From assembly GCA_003416985.1 (NCBI GenBank), contig QVIN01000017.1, positions 50,354-114,353 of the forward strand: a stretch of DNA of 64,000 bases, read 5' to 3'. Under the pieces are notes generated by a model, which was given only the letters and a program-made list of their open reading frames with translations, made no database searches and was not told the origin of the DNA. The position numbers were made by a program, and so were the translations under genes. Within the stretch, counting starts at the first letter, position 1, and the number at the start of each line of letters is the position of its first letter. The DNA comes from Duganella sp. BJB480 (GTDB taxonomy: Bacteria; Pseudomonadota; Gammaproteobacteria; Burkholderiales; Burkholderiaceae_D). Positions 8,089 through 16,157 of this stretch are shown here, one piece after another.

Positions 8089-8598
8089 ATGACTGCGCTG
8101 AAGATAGCAGAACAGCGGCTAAAGCTGGCGGATGAATATCTCGCTGCTGCTAGTACCCTAATGGAAGCTGGCGGCTCGACAATGAATTCTCTTCCAGTGA
8201 TGTTCCTGCTCGCACATACCCTTGAACTGCTGCTGAAGGCTTACGTCAAGCTAGTGGCACCTAACGATAATAAGAAGTACCGTCACGACTTGAGCCAGCT
8301 GTGGAAGCGATCAAAGGCACTTGGTTTGCTGCGCGCGAAGACTGGTGCGCAGGCTGAAGTCGGCGTCATCGTAAACTATTTGAAGGAAGGTCATGAGGGA
8401 TACCAGTTTAGGTATTCTGAAAAGTCTCTTTCTCATTCCGGGCCTGTCATGACCTTGGACGCAATCCGAAAAGTACGCGAGGCTGTGTGGGCCGAGATCG
8501 CTGTTCGCCGTCAGCAGCAAATAGAGGATGCAGAAAGACAAGGGATGCGTATCGTATGGGTCCCCAGCGGGGTTCGAATTTCTATTGAGCGTGATTAG
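8089..8598 (+). CDS. HEPN-like helical protein
   Basis: This 169-residue protein is all-helical. LPVMFLLAHTLELLLKAYVKL (about 36-56) is followed by KKYRHDLSQLWKR, the arrangement seen in HEPN-domain proteins in which a helical bundle precedes an H-D-L motif. HEPN domains are often RNases in toxin-antitoxin and abortive-infection systems. The full R-x4-6-H catalytic motif is not obvious here; RHDL is the nearest candidate. It sits 38 bases downstream of the zinc-ribbon gene and 12 upstream of a small membrane protein. Confidence 0.6.
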   Translation: MTALKIAEQRLKLADEYLAAASTLMEAGGSTMNSLPVMFLLAHTLELLLKAYVKLVAPNDNKKYRHDLSQLWKRSKALGLLRAKTGAQAEVGVIVNYLKEGHEGYQFRYSEKSLSHSGPVMTLDAIRKVREAVWAEIAVRRQQQIEDAERQGMRIVWVPSGVRISIERD

Positions 8599-8610
8599 GG
8601 AAGGCAAATC

Positions 8611-8883
8611 ATGCGACTACTCACCGTGGCTTTGGCATTGAGTGGCTTCGTTGTTGGCCTCCTGGCCTCGCTCGACTGGTTTCGCGCGAGTCAGATTGAC
8701 GTTGAGCCAGTATGGGGTGATCGAGAGCCCGTTGATCAGGTGCTGTCGCAGGCTGGTTGGATTGCTGGCATTCTGACTGCAGCATCAGAATCTGGCAGAT
8801 TGAATCGCAGGGCGGCGCTTTTGACAGGTGTGGCAGTTATCCTGACCACGGGCTCAGGGCTAACGGGCCTATTTGTAAGCTGA
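8611..8883 (+). CDS. Small two-helix membrane protein
   Basis: This 90-residue protein has one hydrophobic helix at the N-terminus (VALALSGFVVGLLASL) and one at the C-terminus (LLTGVAVILTTGSGLTGLF), joined by a soluble loop of about 45 residues containing WGDREPVDQVLSQAG. The ATG has a GGAAGG-type ribosome site upstream. The gene is 12 bases from the HEPN-like gene, which suggests co-expression. No family is recognised. Confidence 0.6.
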   Translation: MRLLTVALALSGFVVGLLASLDWFRASQIDVEPVWGDREPVDQVLSQAGWIAGILTAASESGRLNRRAALLTGVAVILTTGSGLTGLFVS

Positions 8884-8922
8884 AAGAAGAAACTTTAGTT
8901 TTAGGGTAGAGGAATCTTGAGC

Positions 8923-9366
8923 ATGGCGGTAAGCAAAATGACTGTCGCAACCGAGTATTTAAATCGCGCGATCGAGTTGTATTTTCGTGGCGACTCAGAT
9001 TTCTCGGCGCTTCACCTTGCAGGTGCGGCGCAAGAGCTTCTTGGAAAATTTGTTGGGCGTGCTGGCAGGCAGTCCGCTCATAGCCAGCTTGTTGATGGCG
9101 CACTTCGCATCGCCAATGTCTTGCCCCCTACAGGCAAGCCTGCGACGGAAAAAGGCATTAAAGGGGTAATTAGCTTTGCAAAAAATCGAGTAAAGCACAT
9201 GGATGAAACAGGTGACGACATGATTGAATACGACGTTCGCAAGGCGGCGGCGGACATGCTGGATATTGCAATAGCGGAGTTCTACGAGCTATTTGACAGC
9301 GGTGCTGAGATTTCCATTTCGCCCGAGATCGAACGCTACAACCATCACAAAGCAGCGTCGGCATAG
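8923..9366 (+). CDS. Second HEPN-like helical protein
   Basis: ATG at 8923 (AGAGGA about 10 bases upstream; a TTG at 8917 is too close to it) gives 147 residues. The helical start ATEYLNRAIELYFRGDSDFSALHLAGAAQELLG and the later FAKNRVKHMDET recall HEPN-type bundles with a conserved N-x-x-KH element. This is the second HEPN-like gene within 350 bases, separated from the first only by a membrane protein gene. Nuclease activity is not demonstrated by the motif alone. Confidence 0.6.
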   Translation: MAVSKMTVATEYLNRAIELYFRGDSDFSALHLAGAAQELLGKFVGRAGRQSAHSQLVDGALRIANVLPPTGKPATEKGIKGVISFAKNRVKHMDETGDDMIEYDVRKAAADMLDIAIAEFYELFDSGAEISISPEIERYNHHKAASA

Positions 9367-9377
9367 GAGCCCAAGGT

Positions 9378-9761
9378 ATGAAGAACTGGATCAAAGTCGC
9401 CGCCCCTATTCTGACTGGGGCCATTCTCTGGCTGTTGGCGTTGGCATTCTTCAGTCTCGCTATCTGGTTGCTGATCGCGGACAAAACGGCGTCGGCGGGA
9501 ACCAGCGCAGGGTTTTGAACCATCATCCTTTTTCTGGCGAACTTGGACCGCATCGAATCCTTCAAAGGATTCGGGCTTGAAGCAAAAACCCGTGACCTTC
9601 GCGAAGCGATCGATGACGCTGAGAGCACCTTGGCGCGCCTTGAAAAAATGAGTGACGAGGTTACGTCGTTGGCCGAGGCCGTCAGCACAGTGCATGACCA
9701 ACTCGATGAAACGAGGACGCTGGCAAAGCGAGCACAAGCAATGGCTTTTATGGTCCAGTAA
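9378..9761 (+). pseudogene. Membrane/coiled-coil protein gene interrupted by an in-frame TGA
   Basis: From ATG at 9378 the frame encodes a hydrophobic N-terminus (LTGAILWLLALAFFSLAIWLLI), meets TGA at 9516-9518 (codon 47), and continues in the same frame with TIILFLANLDRIESFKGFG and a charged coiled-coil tail to 9761. The combination of two membrane helices followed by a helical tail looks like one protein, so the TGA is probably a nonsense mutation. Alternatively the two halves are separate products, the second starting at TTG 9543. It lies 11 bases after the HEPN-like gene. Confidence 0.55.
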
Positions 9762-9803
9762 TTGTCACTCGCCGCATTAAGAATGCCCTGAGGGAGACTG
9801 ATC

Positions 9804-10313
9804 ATGACGGTTCCGGTTCTTGATTTCAGCAAATCCGAGGTGGTGATCGGTGAACTGTTTGATCCCGATGAGAGCGTCCGAACAGAATTTCGTAATCGAT
9901 TTTCAGGTCAGGCTATCGCGTTTACTGAAGCCATATCGCCTGCATTTGCGCGATTCCAACAATTTTCCAGTGATGGACAACACTGTGTCCAAACGGCCCT
10001 AGTATGTGGCTTTGTCCATGGCGTGCTTGATGACCTGGTGACGTCAATGAAGCTTCTGCTCACGGGAAAGTTAGCGGCTTCCGGTAATTTGTTTAGGCGG
10101 GCAATTGAAGGCATCTGTATGGCGGTCATGTGCGCATCTCAGGGTACACTTTCAATTGGGGACAAGGAGGGCACTTATTGGCAGATGATTGCGGATGAAA
10201 AAAAGGAGGTTGAGGGCAATTTGGCGGCTAGGCAGTTCGTTAAAAATTTTGACCGACTGGGCTTAAATATTGAAGGCGCGGAGCAGCTAAAGGCGACCTC
10301 GAATACCGGCTGA
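9804..10313 (+). CDS. Hypothetical helical protein, 169 residues
   Basis: The ATG is preceded by GAGGGAG. The protein is helical, with a semi-hydrophobic core (HCVQTALVCGFVHGVLDDLVTSMKLLLTGKLAASGNLFRRAIEG, positions about 56-100). That section recalls HEPN-like or DUF5677-like bundles, in which repeated hydrophobic helices end in an arginine pair. The abrupt end at ATSNTG suggests possible C-terminal truncation. No catalytic motif is recognised. Confidence 0.5.
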   Translation: MTVPVLDFSKSEVVIGELFDPDESVRTEFRNRFSGQAIAFTEAISPAFARFQQFSSDGQHCVQTALVCGFVHGVLDDLVTSMKLLLTGKLAASGNLFRRAIEGICMAVMCASQGTLSIGDKEGTYWQMIADEKKEVEGNLAARQFVKNFDRLGLNIEGAEQLKATSNTG

Positions 10314-10409
10314 AGTCCTGCCGGCGTATGTGAAGCACTGACAAACCTTATCGCCGGGCAGTTGAAGTTTGTATGGTCTCGACAGTAAATTTACAAGGAC
10401 GGTTCGGAA

Positions 10410-11447
10410 ATGGCCATTTTGATTCCTGCCAAACGGCTTTATTATTTGCCGAAAGAAGTGCGCCTAGCGCACGAGTATTGCTTCTTCGTCCATGACGAGT
10501 TTGTCAGGATGCTTGCTGAATACGAGGCAGCTGAAGCGCACATCGTTTCATTTGAGTTTGAGAACAAAGCCCAGAGTAAGAGGTTCACAACTCTCGCTAA
10601 GAATCGCGATGCTGTGAGCGCGTTGAGAGAGTTGGGACTACATCATCAAGCCCGTAGAGTCGTGCTCAACACTATAACCATGGCTATGGTCGCGGACTGC
10701 GGTCACCACATCTATGAATCTCTTCGCTGTTTCGAGAAGCGAAAGATTGTTCCCGCCTTCAATCTTCTGCGCAAGCCGTTGATTGATAACTTGATGTATC
10801 TCTCGTGGATGGTCGCGGACGAGGATGGGTTTTACAACGCGTTTTCTTCAGGTGATCCAACAAAGATTACGCAGAAGATTATGGGGAATCGCCGCAAGGA
10901 GATACTTGCTAAAGCGATCAGCGAAACAGAACTTGTAGACGTCGTAACCGCTGATGAGATCCTCTCAATCGTTTTCGAGCCTAGCAATAGCTATGGACTC
11001 TACGGGTTTTTCCAGCATGCCGTGCATCTGGTTACCACCGACCGAATTGAAATTAGAACTTCGCCTGAAAATTTTAATTTTATATTCAAAGATCCCGCAG
11101 ACGATGACGTTTATGCGTTGTTATACACCTCGTTACCCACGATGTTGTTGTACATGGCCCATCTGATTTTGGCCTTGTATGAACGAATAAAGCCCATGGA
11201 TCAGGGTGGAAAAAAAGCTTTCGCATTTCGATCTGTACATGGCCACGGGCTATTGAAATCGGAAAGTTACTTTGATGCTCTCGCCAAAGGCATGAGCAAT
11301 GCTCTTGGTACTCGCATAAAATGTCCAACCTGTCATACGCCTTTAAAGTCTACTCGACATAATGCCGCGCGGTTACTGCTGAGTGAATCATTTCGATGCA
11401 CTCGCTGCCGGCGAGTTCAGCCTTTCCCCTTTTCTTGGATAATTTAA
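10410..11447 (+). CDS. Large helical protein with C-terminal zinc ribbon
   Basis: This 345-residue protein is helical through about 280 residues, with RRVVLNTITMAMVADCGHH, FNLLRKPLIDNLMYLSWMV and LPTMLLYMAHLILALYERI as the strongest helices. It ends in a ribbon made of IKCPTCHTPLKS and FRCTRCRRVQP (C-x2-C...C-x2-C). No signal peptide is visible. The helical part resembles, loosely, the preceding 169-residue protein in style. The function is unknown; the location in a run of defence-like genes is the only hint. Confidence 0.65.
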   Translation: MAILIPAKRLYYLPKEVRLAHEYCFFVHDEFVRMLAEYEAAEAHIVSFEFENKAQSKRFTTLAKNRDAVSALRELGLHHQARRVVLNTITMAMVADCGHHIYESLRCFEKRKIVPAFNLLRKPLIDNLMYLSWMVADEDGFYNAFSSGDPTKITQKIMGNRRKEILAKAISETELVDVVTADEILSIVFEPSNSYGLYGFFQHAVHLVTTDRIEIRTSPENFNFIFKDPADDDVYALLYTSLPTMLLYMAHLILALYERIKPMDQGGKKAFAFRSVHGHGLLKSESYFDALAKGMSNALGTRIKCPTCHTPLKSTRHNAARLLLSESFRCTRCRRVQPFPFSWII

Positions 11448-11869
11448 TTGCGCCAACTTGTCCGGTTTCGCGATGGGTTCTTCAGCGCGAAGATGGGTAT
11501 AGCGCTGCAGGATTTGCACCGACTTGTGCGTGTTGATAGCAGCTACAGGCTCTACATGGGGAGAAGTGAGGCTAGCCATGGGCTCTATTTTTCTTCCGCC
11601 TTCTTACTTCAACATCGCAGCTTCAAATTCCATGCTTCGCGGGGGATTAGTAATACGCTGGCCGTTGGAATGTCTCGATTCATGTTGTCTGCCGACTCTT
11701 TTGGGGCGTAGGCCTTCAGCGGCAAATCCAGTACGGCCACGCCTAGATGATGCTGCATCACATTGACAAGCAATGTCGCATCTAGCGGATCTGAAAGTGA
11801 CAATTCGTGAATTTTTCCTTTACGCAAGATGCTATTCTTCTTATGTTTACGCAACCAACTGTCAATCTC
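11448..11869. other. Intergenic stretch with integrase scar
   Basis: Apart from the recombinase tail at 11451-11540 no confident gene is seen. A leftward open frame of 92 codons (11609-11887) has no recognisable motif and overlaps the next gene's start, so I do not call it. Confidence 0.4.
11451..11540 (-). pseudogene. Tyrosine recombinase (integrase) C-terminal remnant
   Basis: The minus strand reads THKSVQILQRYTHLRAEEP, which matches the end of tyrosine recombinases: the GH-x-S/K stretch and the R-Y-x-H-L containing the catalytic tyrosine. The rest of the recombinase is not found upstream. This marks the site of a past integrative element between the genes at 10410 and 11870. Confidence 0.6.
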
Positions 11870-13087
11870 ATGACCAATCGGCCTCAATATCTCCAGGGGA
11901 TAGATCTCGAAGCAACCGTTCGGAAGCTAATCGCGAAGCACGAAGAACTGTTTTGGGCCGTAGCCTGGGGCTCAATGAGTTCGTTGGCAAAGCATCTGCT
12001 CAAGCATCAATCGAAGGTCAAACGCTTTGCTGTTGGCACACACTTTCATCAAACAGATCCAGACTTGCTTGAAGCACTGCAAGACGTTCCAGGGGCAAGG
12101 GTAGTGCCAAACAGTAGTGCGGGAACTTTTCATCCGAAGATTTATCTGTTTAAGTCTGGCAACGAGTTTTCGCTAGTGCTTGGTAGCCCCAATTTTACGC
12201 GTGCCGCGTTTAGTGTGAATCACGAAGCAGCGCTGTTCATTGAGGGCGTAACGTCAGATCAGCTGTTCATTGATGTTCGGGAGAGTATTGAGTCGATTTG
12301 GGATGAGGCTAAACCTATCCTCGATGGGTTCTTGCGTGCATATCGGTTAAAGTACAATGCAACACGATCAATGCGGAAAGATCTGGAGGAAGACCTTCCA
12401 ATCAATTTGCCATCTCCGAATTCAGAGTACAAAAATCTACTCGACGACAACTGGGCCGCATTTGTAGCGCGCGTCAAAGCTGACACCATTCATAACATTG
12501 AGGGGCGAGTGGCCATCATGGATCAGGCTAGAGTTTGGTTCTCGCAGATATCTCATTTTGCCGACATGACGGAAGGCCAACGTAAGGCCATCGCCGGCAC
12601 TTATGCGCGTAATGAAATTAAGCCATCAGAGGCTGGTAACCTCGATTGGGCTTGGTTCGGCTCTATGGTGGGAGCTGGCGTGTTTAAAGGATTGGTTAAG
12701 TCGAGTCCCGATAAAATAAGCGCTGCGTTGGATATGATTCCCCGCACAGGTATTGTCAACGAAACGGACTTCGAGGCATTCAAAATTAAATTCATTAATG
12801 CGTTCGAAGATTCCGAGCGTGGCGGAGGAGTTGCTACAGCTAGCCGTCTCTTAGCACTGAAGCGCCCCGACTATTTCGTGTGCGTGGACAGCGCCAACAA
12901 AAGCAAGTTGTCTGAAGCAATCGGAATCAAGATGAGCCACATAAACCTTGAGTCCTACTGGTCTCATATCATTCGCCCTTTGCTATGTAGCCCGTGGTGG
13001 AACTCTGCGCGTCCGAGTGGTGACTTAGACGGCCGAGTATGGGATTCGCGAATGGCCTGCATTGACGCTTTCTGTTACGAGCGATAG
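11870..13087 (+). CDS. Phospholipase D-type (HKD) nuclease-like protein
   Basis: The ATG at 11870 gives 405 residues. The N-terminal 150 contain FHPKIYLFKSGNEFSLVLGSPNFTR, an H-x-K...GS-x-N motif of the phospholipase D superfamily as found in restriction-type and helicase-linked nucleases. The C-terminal 200 residues are a separate domain (LDWAWFGSMVGAGVF, GGGVATASRLLALKRPDYFV) of unknown fold. A single HKD motif implies a dimeric active site. The gene stands alone next to an integrase remnant; a role in DNA restriction is inferred. Confidence 0.7.
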   Translation: MTNRPQYLQGIDLEATVRKLIAKHEELFWAVAWGSMSSLAKHLLKHQSKVKRFAVGTHFHQTDPDLLEALQDVPGARVVPNSSAGTFHPKIYLFKSGNEFSLVLGSPNFTRAAFSVNHEAALFIEGVTSDQLFIDVRESIESIWDEAKPILDGFLRAYRLKYNATRSMRKDLEEDLPINLPSPNSEYKNLLDDNWAAFVARVKADTIHNIEGRVAIMDQARVWFSQISHFADMTEGQRKAIAGTYARNEIKPSEAGNLDWAWFGSMVGAGVFKGLVKSSPDKISAALDMIPRTGIVNETDFEAFKIKFINAFEDSERGGGVATASRLLALKRPDYFVCVDSANKSKLSEAIGIKMSHINLESYWSHIIRPLLCSPWWNSARPSGDLDGRVWDSRMACIDAFCYER

Positions 13088-13555
13088 TGACGTTAGGAAG
13101 ACCCGCGGCGCTAGGTCGCGCGTGCACAGCCGCCCTGTGGCCGGCGCGGTGGTGATCAGGCCAATACGGTAGGAGGTGGCGTTGCTAGTACCGTCTGGAG
13201 TTTGGTTAACATCCGCCGACTTTCAGGAGAAAACCTCCAAGTGTAAAGCCACTCGGATGCACCACCAGCATCTTGCAAGATGGCGCACGGCGTGGCTCGA
13301 ACACAGCTCTTGGATCAAAGTGTACTTTATCGTGACAATCAGAGAGAGTTTCAAGATATGTATCGGGTAAGATGCTGTAGATGTACTGGCAGCAACGACG
13401 ATATACCGCTGTCTCCTTGATATTGGCATTGACGTCACAGGTTCCATCGCACGGACAGCACTTAAAATGCCGCCTTAATTCGATGAATAGACGATTAGCT
13501 ACGCATCCATCACACGAAGGCGGGCTCCGCAGATTGCCTTGATAGAAAGTGTGGC
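13088..13555. other. Non-coding or degraded stretch
   Basis: No open frame with a recognisable product or a good ribosome site is seen in these 468 bases. A plus-strand frame of 64 codons at 13176-13370 has no family resemblance. The stretch may hold the promoter of the protease gene that follows. Confidence 0.4.
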
Positions 13556-14737
13556 ATGTACAATCTGATCAATTTCTCTCGAACTCGCGCCTTTACTGAC
13601 TTTATGCGCGGTCTTGATAGTCAAGAAGGCGCAGCACGCTTAGTACACGGCGTCTTCATTGAATACCATCCTATATGGAGAGGGCTGGCGGATATCTATA
13701 AAGCTACCGGAATAGTATCGCCCATCCCCCCATGGAATCTTCGTCGAGACTACAACACGCTTCTCATTCAAGGACAACGTCACCAGGGACCTTACGACAT
13801 CGCCTTTCTTCCGTCGACGTGGACCAATGTTTGCGAGGATTCCAATAAGTCCAGTTCGCCCTTCCTCGTCAAGGTATACGTCGATCCGACTACGGCCGTT
13901 AGCAGGTCGCTGCGTCGAGACCTGGAACAATATGTCAGAACAGCGAGCTTGTTCGTAGTTCTAATTGATGCGCCGGTCGGCACACTGACGGCGCAGATCA
14001 CGGGCGGGGAAGAAATAGTCGTGCCCAGCCAAACTAGCCCAAGCCAAGGCACAGTTGGCGGCTACCTTCAAGACCAACATGGTGACCGCTGGGGAGTCAC
14101 TTGCGGGCACGTCGCGCAGCAAAAGCAAACAACGATCACGCTCAACGACGTCAAGGGTGCAGTATTGGCCAATGCAGGTACCGTCATTCACACGAACTAT
14201 GCCGATATCATCGCTCAGGGGGCCAACGGTCCTTGTAACGGCAATGTCCCTGCAATCGCTAACACCTTGAATGTGGATGCGGCGCTGTTTTCACCTGCTA
14301 GCGCGCACTCACCGTCTTCGATTGTGCATTCGCTAGGAACTGTTGACCAAATTTATGACAAAGCCGACTTGAACAGTGGCGACCCGGTCTCTATGAGCGC
14401 GGCCATCTCCGGCCGCGCTGACTACGTTATCGGCGGCTATGGATTTAGAGCCAGCCTGAAAATGCCGACGACAAACGACCGCTACTGCTTTTCAGATTTG
14501 TTTGATTTTTACGATCCGGGAGAATCAGATTTTTGGTCGGCTAAGCTATACCAACTCAAACTGACTTGGCCCTTACCTGGTGACTCGGGAGCGTGGGTGT
14601 GCCACCGCCATAGTGCCCAGCAATACGGATATTACGGTACCTTGATAGCTACGCGAGGTCCATCCGGTATTGCAATGTTTGCTGAATCCATGCGCCAATG
14701 GGCAGCCAATCAGGGACTGCAGCTTTCTCCCCTTTAA
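13556..14737 (+). CDS. Trypsin-like serine protease, cytoplasmic
   Basis: This 393-residue protein has a complete chymotrypsin-type triad in the right order: His185 in RWGVTCGHVAQ, Asp241 in LNVDAALF and Ser344 in LPGDSGAWV. The N-terminal 160 residues form a separate domain without signal peptide or membrane segment, so the enzyme should act inside the cell. Intracellular trypsin-like proteases of this kind are found as effectors in bacterial defence modules. The next gene, a membrane protein, starts 15 bases downstream, suggesting a two-gene unit. Substrate and trigger are unknown. Confidence 0.8.
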   Translation: MYNLINFSRTRAFTDFMRGLDSQEGAARLVHGVFIEYHPIWRGLADIYKATGIVSPIPPWNLRRDYNTLLIQGQRHQGPYDIAFLPSTWTNVCEDSNKSSSPFLVKVYVDPTTAVSRSLRRDLEQYVRTASLFVVLIDAPVGTLTAQITGGEEIVVPSQTSPSQGTVGGYLQDQHGDRWGVTCGHVAQQKQTTITLNDVKGAVLANAGTVIHTNYADIIAQGANGPCNGNVPAIANTLNVDAALFSPASAHSPSSIVHSLGTVDQIYDKADLNSGDPVSMSAAISGRADYVIGGYGFRASLKMPTTNDRYCFSDLFDFYDPGESDFWSAKLYQLKLTWPLPGDSGAWVCHRHSAQQYGYYGTLIATRGPSGIAMFAESMRQWAANQGLQLSPL

Positions 14738-14752
14738 TGAAGCGGAAAGCAA

Positions 14753-15235
14753 ATGAAGTCAGTGCGTAAGAAAATAGATCGATGGCTGCTGCGTAGATTC
14801 GGCGGCGCAGGAAGCCTCGGCATGTCCATGGCCAGCACATCGGGAAACCCGCCATCGCGCCGCGTTGAAATAGCGTGGCTTGGGGTATTGATCATCGTTG
14901 CCATTGTTTCCGTGGCGGTAGTGAGTACAATGCCGCCTTTGGGCGCAGAATGGCTACTTGCAATGGTTTGGGGTATTTTTATAGGCGGAACCCTACTCGT
15001 ATTCCTGCCATCGAAAGTGCTTATCACTATAGTTGGCGGCCTGTTCGGCGTCGGCGTAGTCGATCTAACCGGCGCTGCGAAGATCGTAGAGAGCTTTGCC
15101 AAAGCCGTGGCCAACATCATCAAAACGATAAATTCGGCATTGGCCGGTGAGGTTGTACTGCACGCAGCGCCAGTATGGGTCTTTTTTGTATTCGTGTTCG
15201 TGTGCTGCCTGCCGGCATATCGAAGCGAACAATGA
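14753..15235 (+). CDS. Multi-pass membrane protein partner of the protease
   Basis: This 160-residue protein has a basic N-terminus and four hydrophobic stretches: IAWLGVLIIVAIVSVAVVS, WLLAMVWGIFIGGTLLVFL, VLITIVGGLFGVGVVDL and the C-terminal VWVFFVFVFVCCLPAY. It follows the trypsin-like gene by 15 bases with a GGAAAG-type ribosome site, so co-translation is likely. A membrane effector activated by proteolysis, or an anchor for the protease, are the obvious readings, both inferred. Confidence 0.65.
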   Translation: MKSVRKKIDRWLLRRFGGAGSLGMSMASTSGNPPSRRVEIAWLGVLIIVAIVSVAVVSTMPPLGAEWLLAMVWGIFIGGTLLVFLPSKVLITIVGGLFGVGVVDLTGAAKIVESFAKAVANIIKTINSALAGEVVLHAAPVWVFFVFVFVCCLPAYRSEQ

Positions 15236-15300
15236 GCCGCGACTGCCGGCGATACTTTCAAAAATACCGATTTTGTCCTCGCGCAGCCAGCAAATTTTCC

Positions 15301-15530
15301 TTCACTCAGGAGAGCGTGCAGTGCGGGATGTTCAGCTTCTTCGCCGTCTCCCTGACCGGATGGCCTGCTGCCACAAGCTCCCGTGCCGTCTCCACCCAGC
15401 CCGGCGGCATTGAGCTGCGCCGTCCGCCCATCCTTCAGCGGCCGCTGTCCGCAGCCAGGCCGGCGCGCGCGCCCTGGGCAGGTCGCGCTCCATTTCCCCA
15501 TTTACGCCATGATGCTGAAAAAGAACCCGC
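15301..15530 (-). pseudogene. Serine resolvase/invertase remnant, multiply frameshifted
   Basis: Reading leftward, fragments in different frames line up with the C-terminal half of a Tn3-type resolvase: GFFFSIMA, then EMERDL, then ARAGLAADSGR, then the helix-turn-helix GWVETARELVAAGHPVRETAKKLNIPHCTLS. The order and spacing match the family even though at least three frame changes interrupt it. The catalytic N-terminal domain is missing. Confidence 0.65.
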
Positions 15531-15705
15531 TGGCAGCTGCGTCATCGCGGCCTGACTATGATCGCTTCGAAAAATAATAGGCTCGCCCTTCACTGGCCTC
15601 ATAACGATCTGTCGTCTTTTCAATTAAAATAACGGGATCGATTTTGCGAACAGCCCCACGACCGCAGCGATCCAACAACGATTTCCCACTTTTTTAGAAG
15701 AACAA

Positions 15706-16101
15706 ATGACACAAAAAGACGGCATTACCATTCCAATATTTCATGGAATTTTCAATGGCCACGAGTCGATTACTCATTTCATACACGACTTCGACCCTGC
15801 GCTATACGAACTGCTCCCCAATCTTTATGCGACCTGCATTGCGGACAACGGGAGATCACCACGAAAAATTGTCGCGGGGTTTTTTGTGAAAACGTCATAC
15901 CATCACGACGACGCCGAGTTCAGCGGAGCCCTACATGCCGCGATGATGACCATTCCAGCGCTCACATCCTTTGTCAATACACAATTCAGCCTACTGCCGG
16001 CAAGGCTAGAAGTTATTGGCAGCGAGCCGCTATCCGAACAAGAAATGCTTCGCACTCTCTTATCGCAGTCGCTAAAGCACAGCACTTTCGGGCACGCATA
16101 G
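15706..16101 (+). CDS. Hypothetical protein, 131 residues
   Basis: The ATG has AGAAGAA upstream. The soluble protein contains GHESITHFIHDFDPALYELLPNLY and a segment MMTIPALTSFVNTQF. No known motif, signal peptide or membrane helix is seen. It lies just right of a resolvase remnant, and the next gene in the same direction follows 56 bases later. Confidence 0.5.
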   Translation: MTQKDGITIPIFHGIFNGHESITHFIHDFDPALYELLPNLYATCIADNGRSPRKIVAGFFVKTSYHHDDAEFSGALHAAMMTIPALTSFVNTQFSLLPARLEVIGSEPLSEQEMLRTLLSQSLKHSTFGHA

Positions 16102-16157
16102 GTATCGTGTAGGTCCGTTCCCACCATTCTATTGGCTGAAGCGCTACACGATGTGAT

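Noticed and set aside
8560-8590. tRNA T-arm-like GGGTTCGAAT
   Set aside because: It lies in the coding end of the HEPN-like gene and no acceptor, D or anticodon arm can be folded around it.
9516-9518. TGA as a selenocysteine codon
   Set aside because: No SECIS-like hairpin is evident downstream and the surrounding sequence is a membrane helix, not a redox site.
11609-11887. 92-codon leftward open frame
   Set aside because: No family resemblance, no ribosome site, and it overlaps the start of the PLD-type gene.
13176-13370. 64-codon plus-strand frame in the gap before the protease gene
   Set aside because: No motif and no ribosome site; composition looks random.
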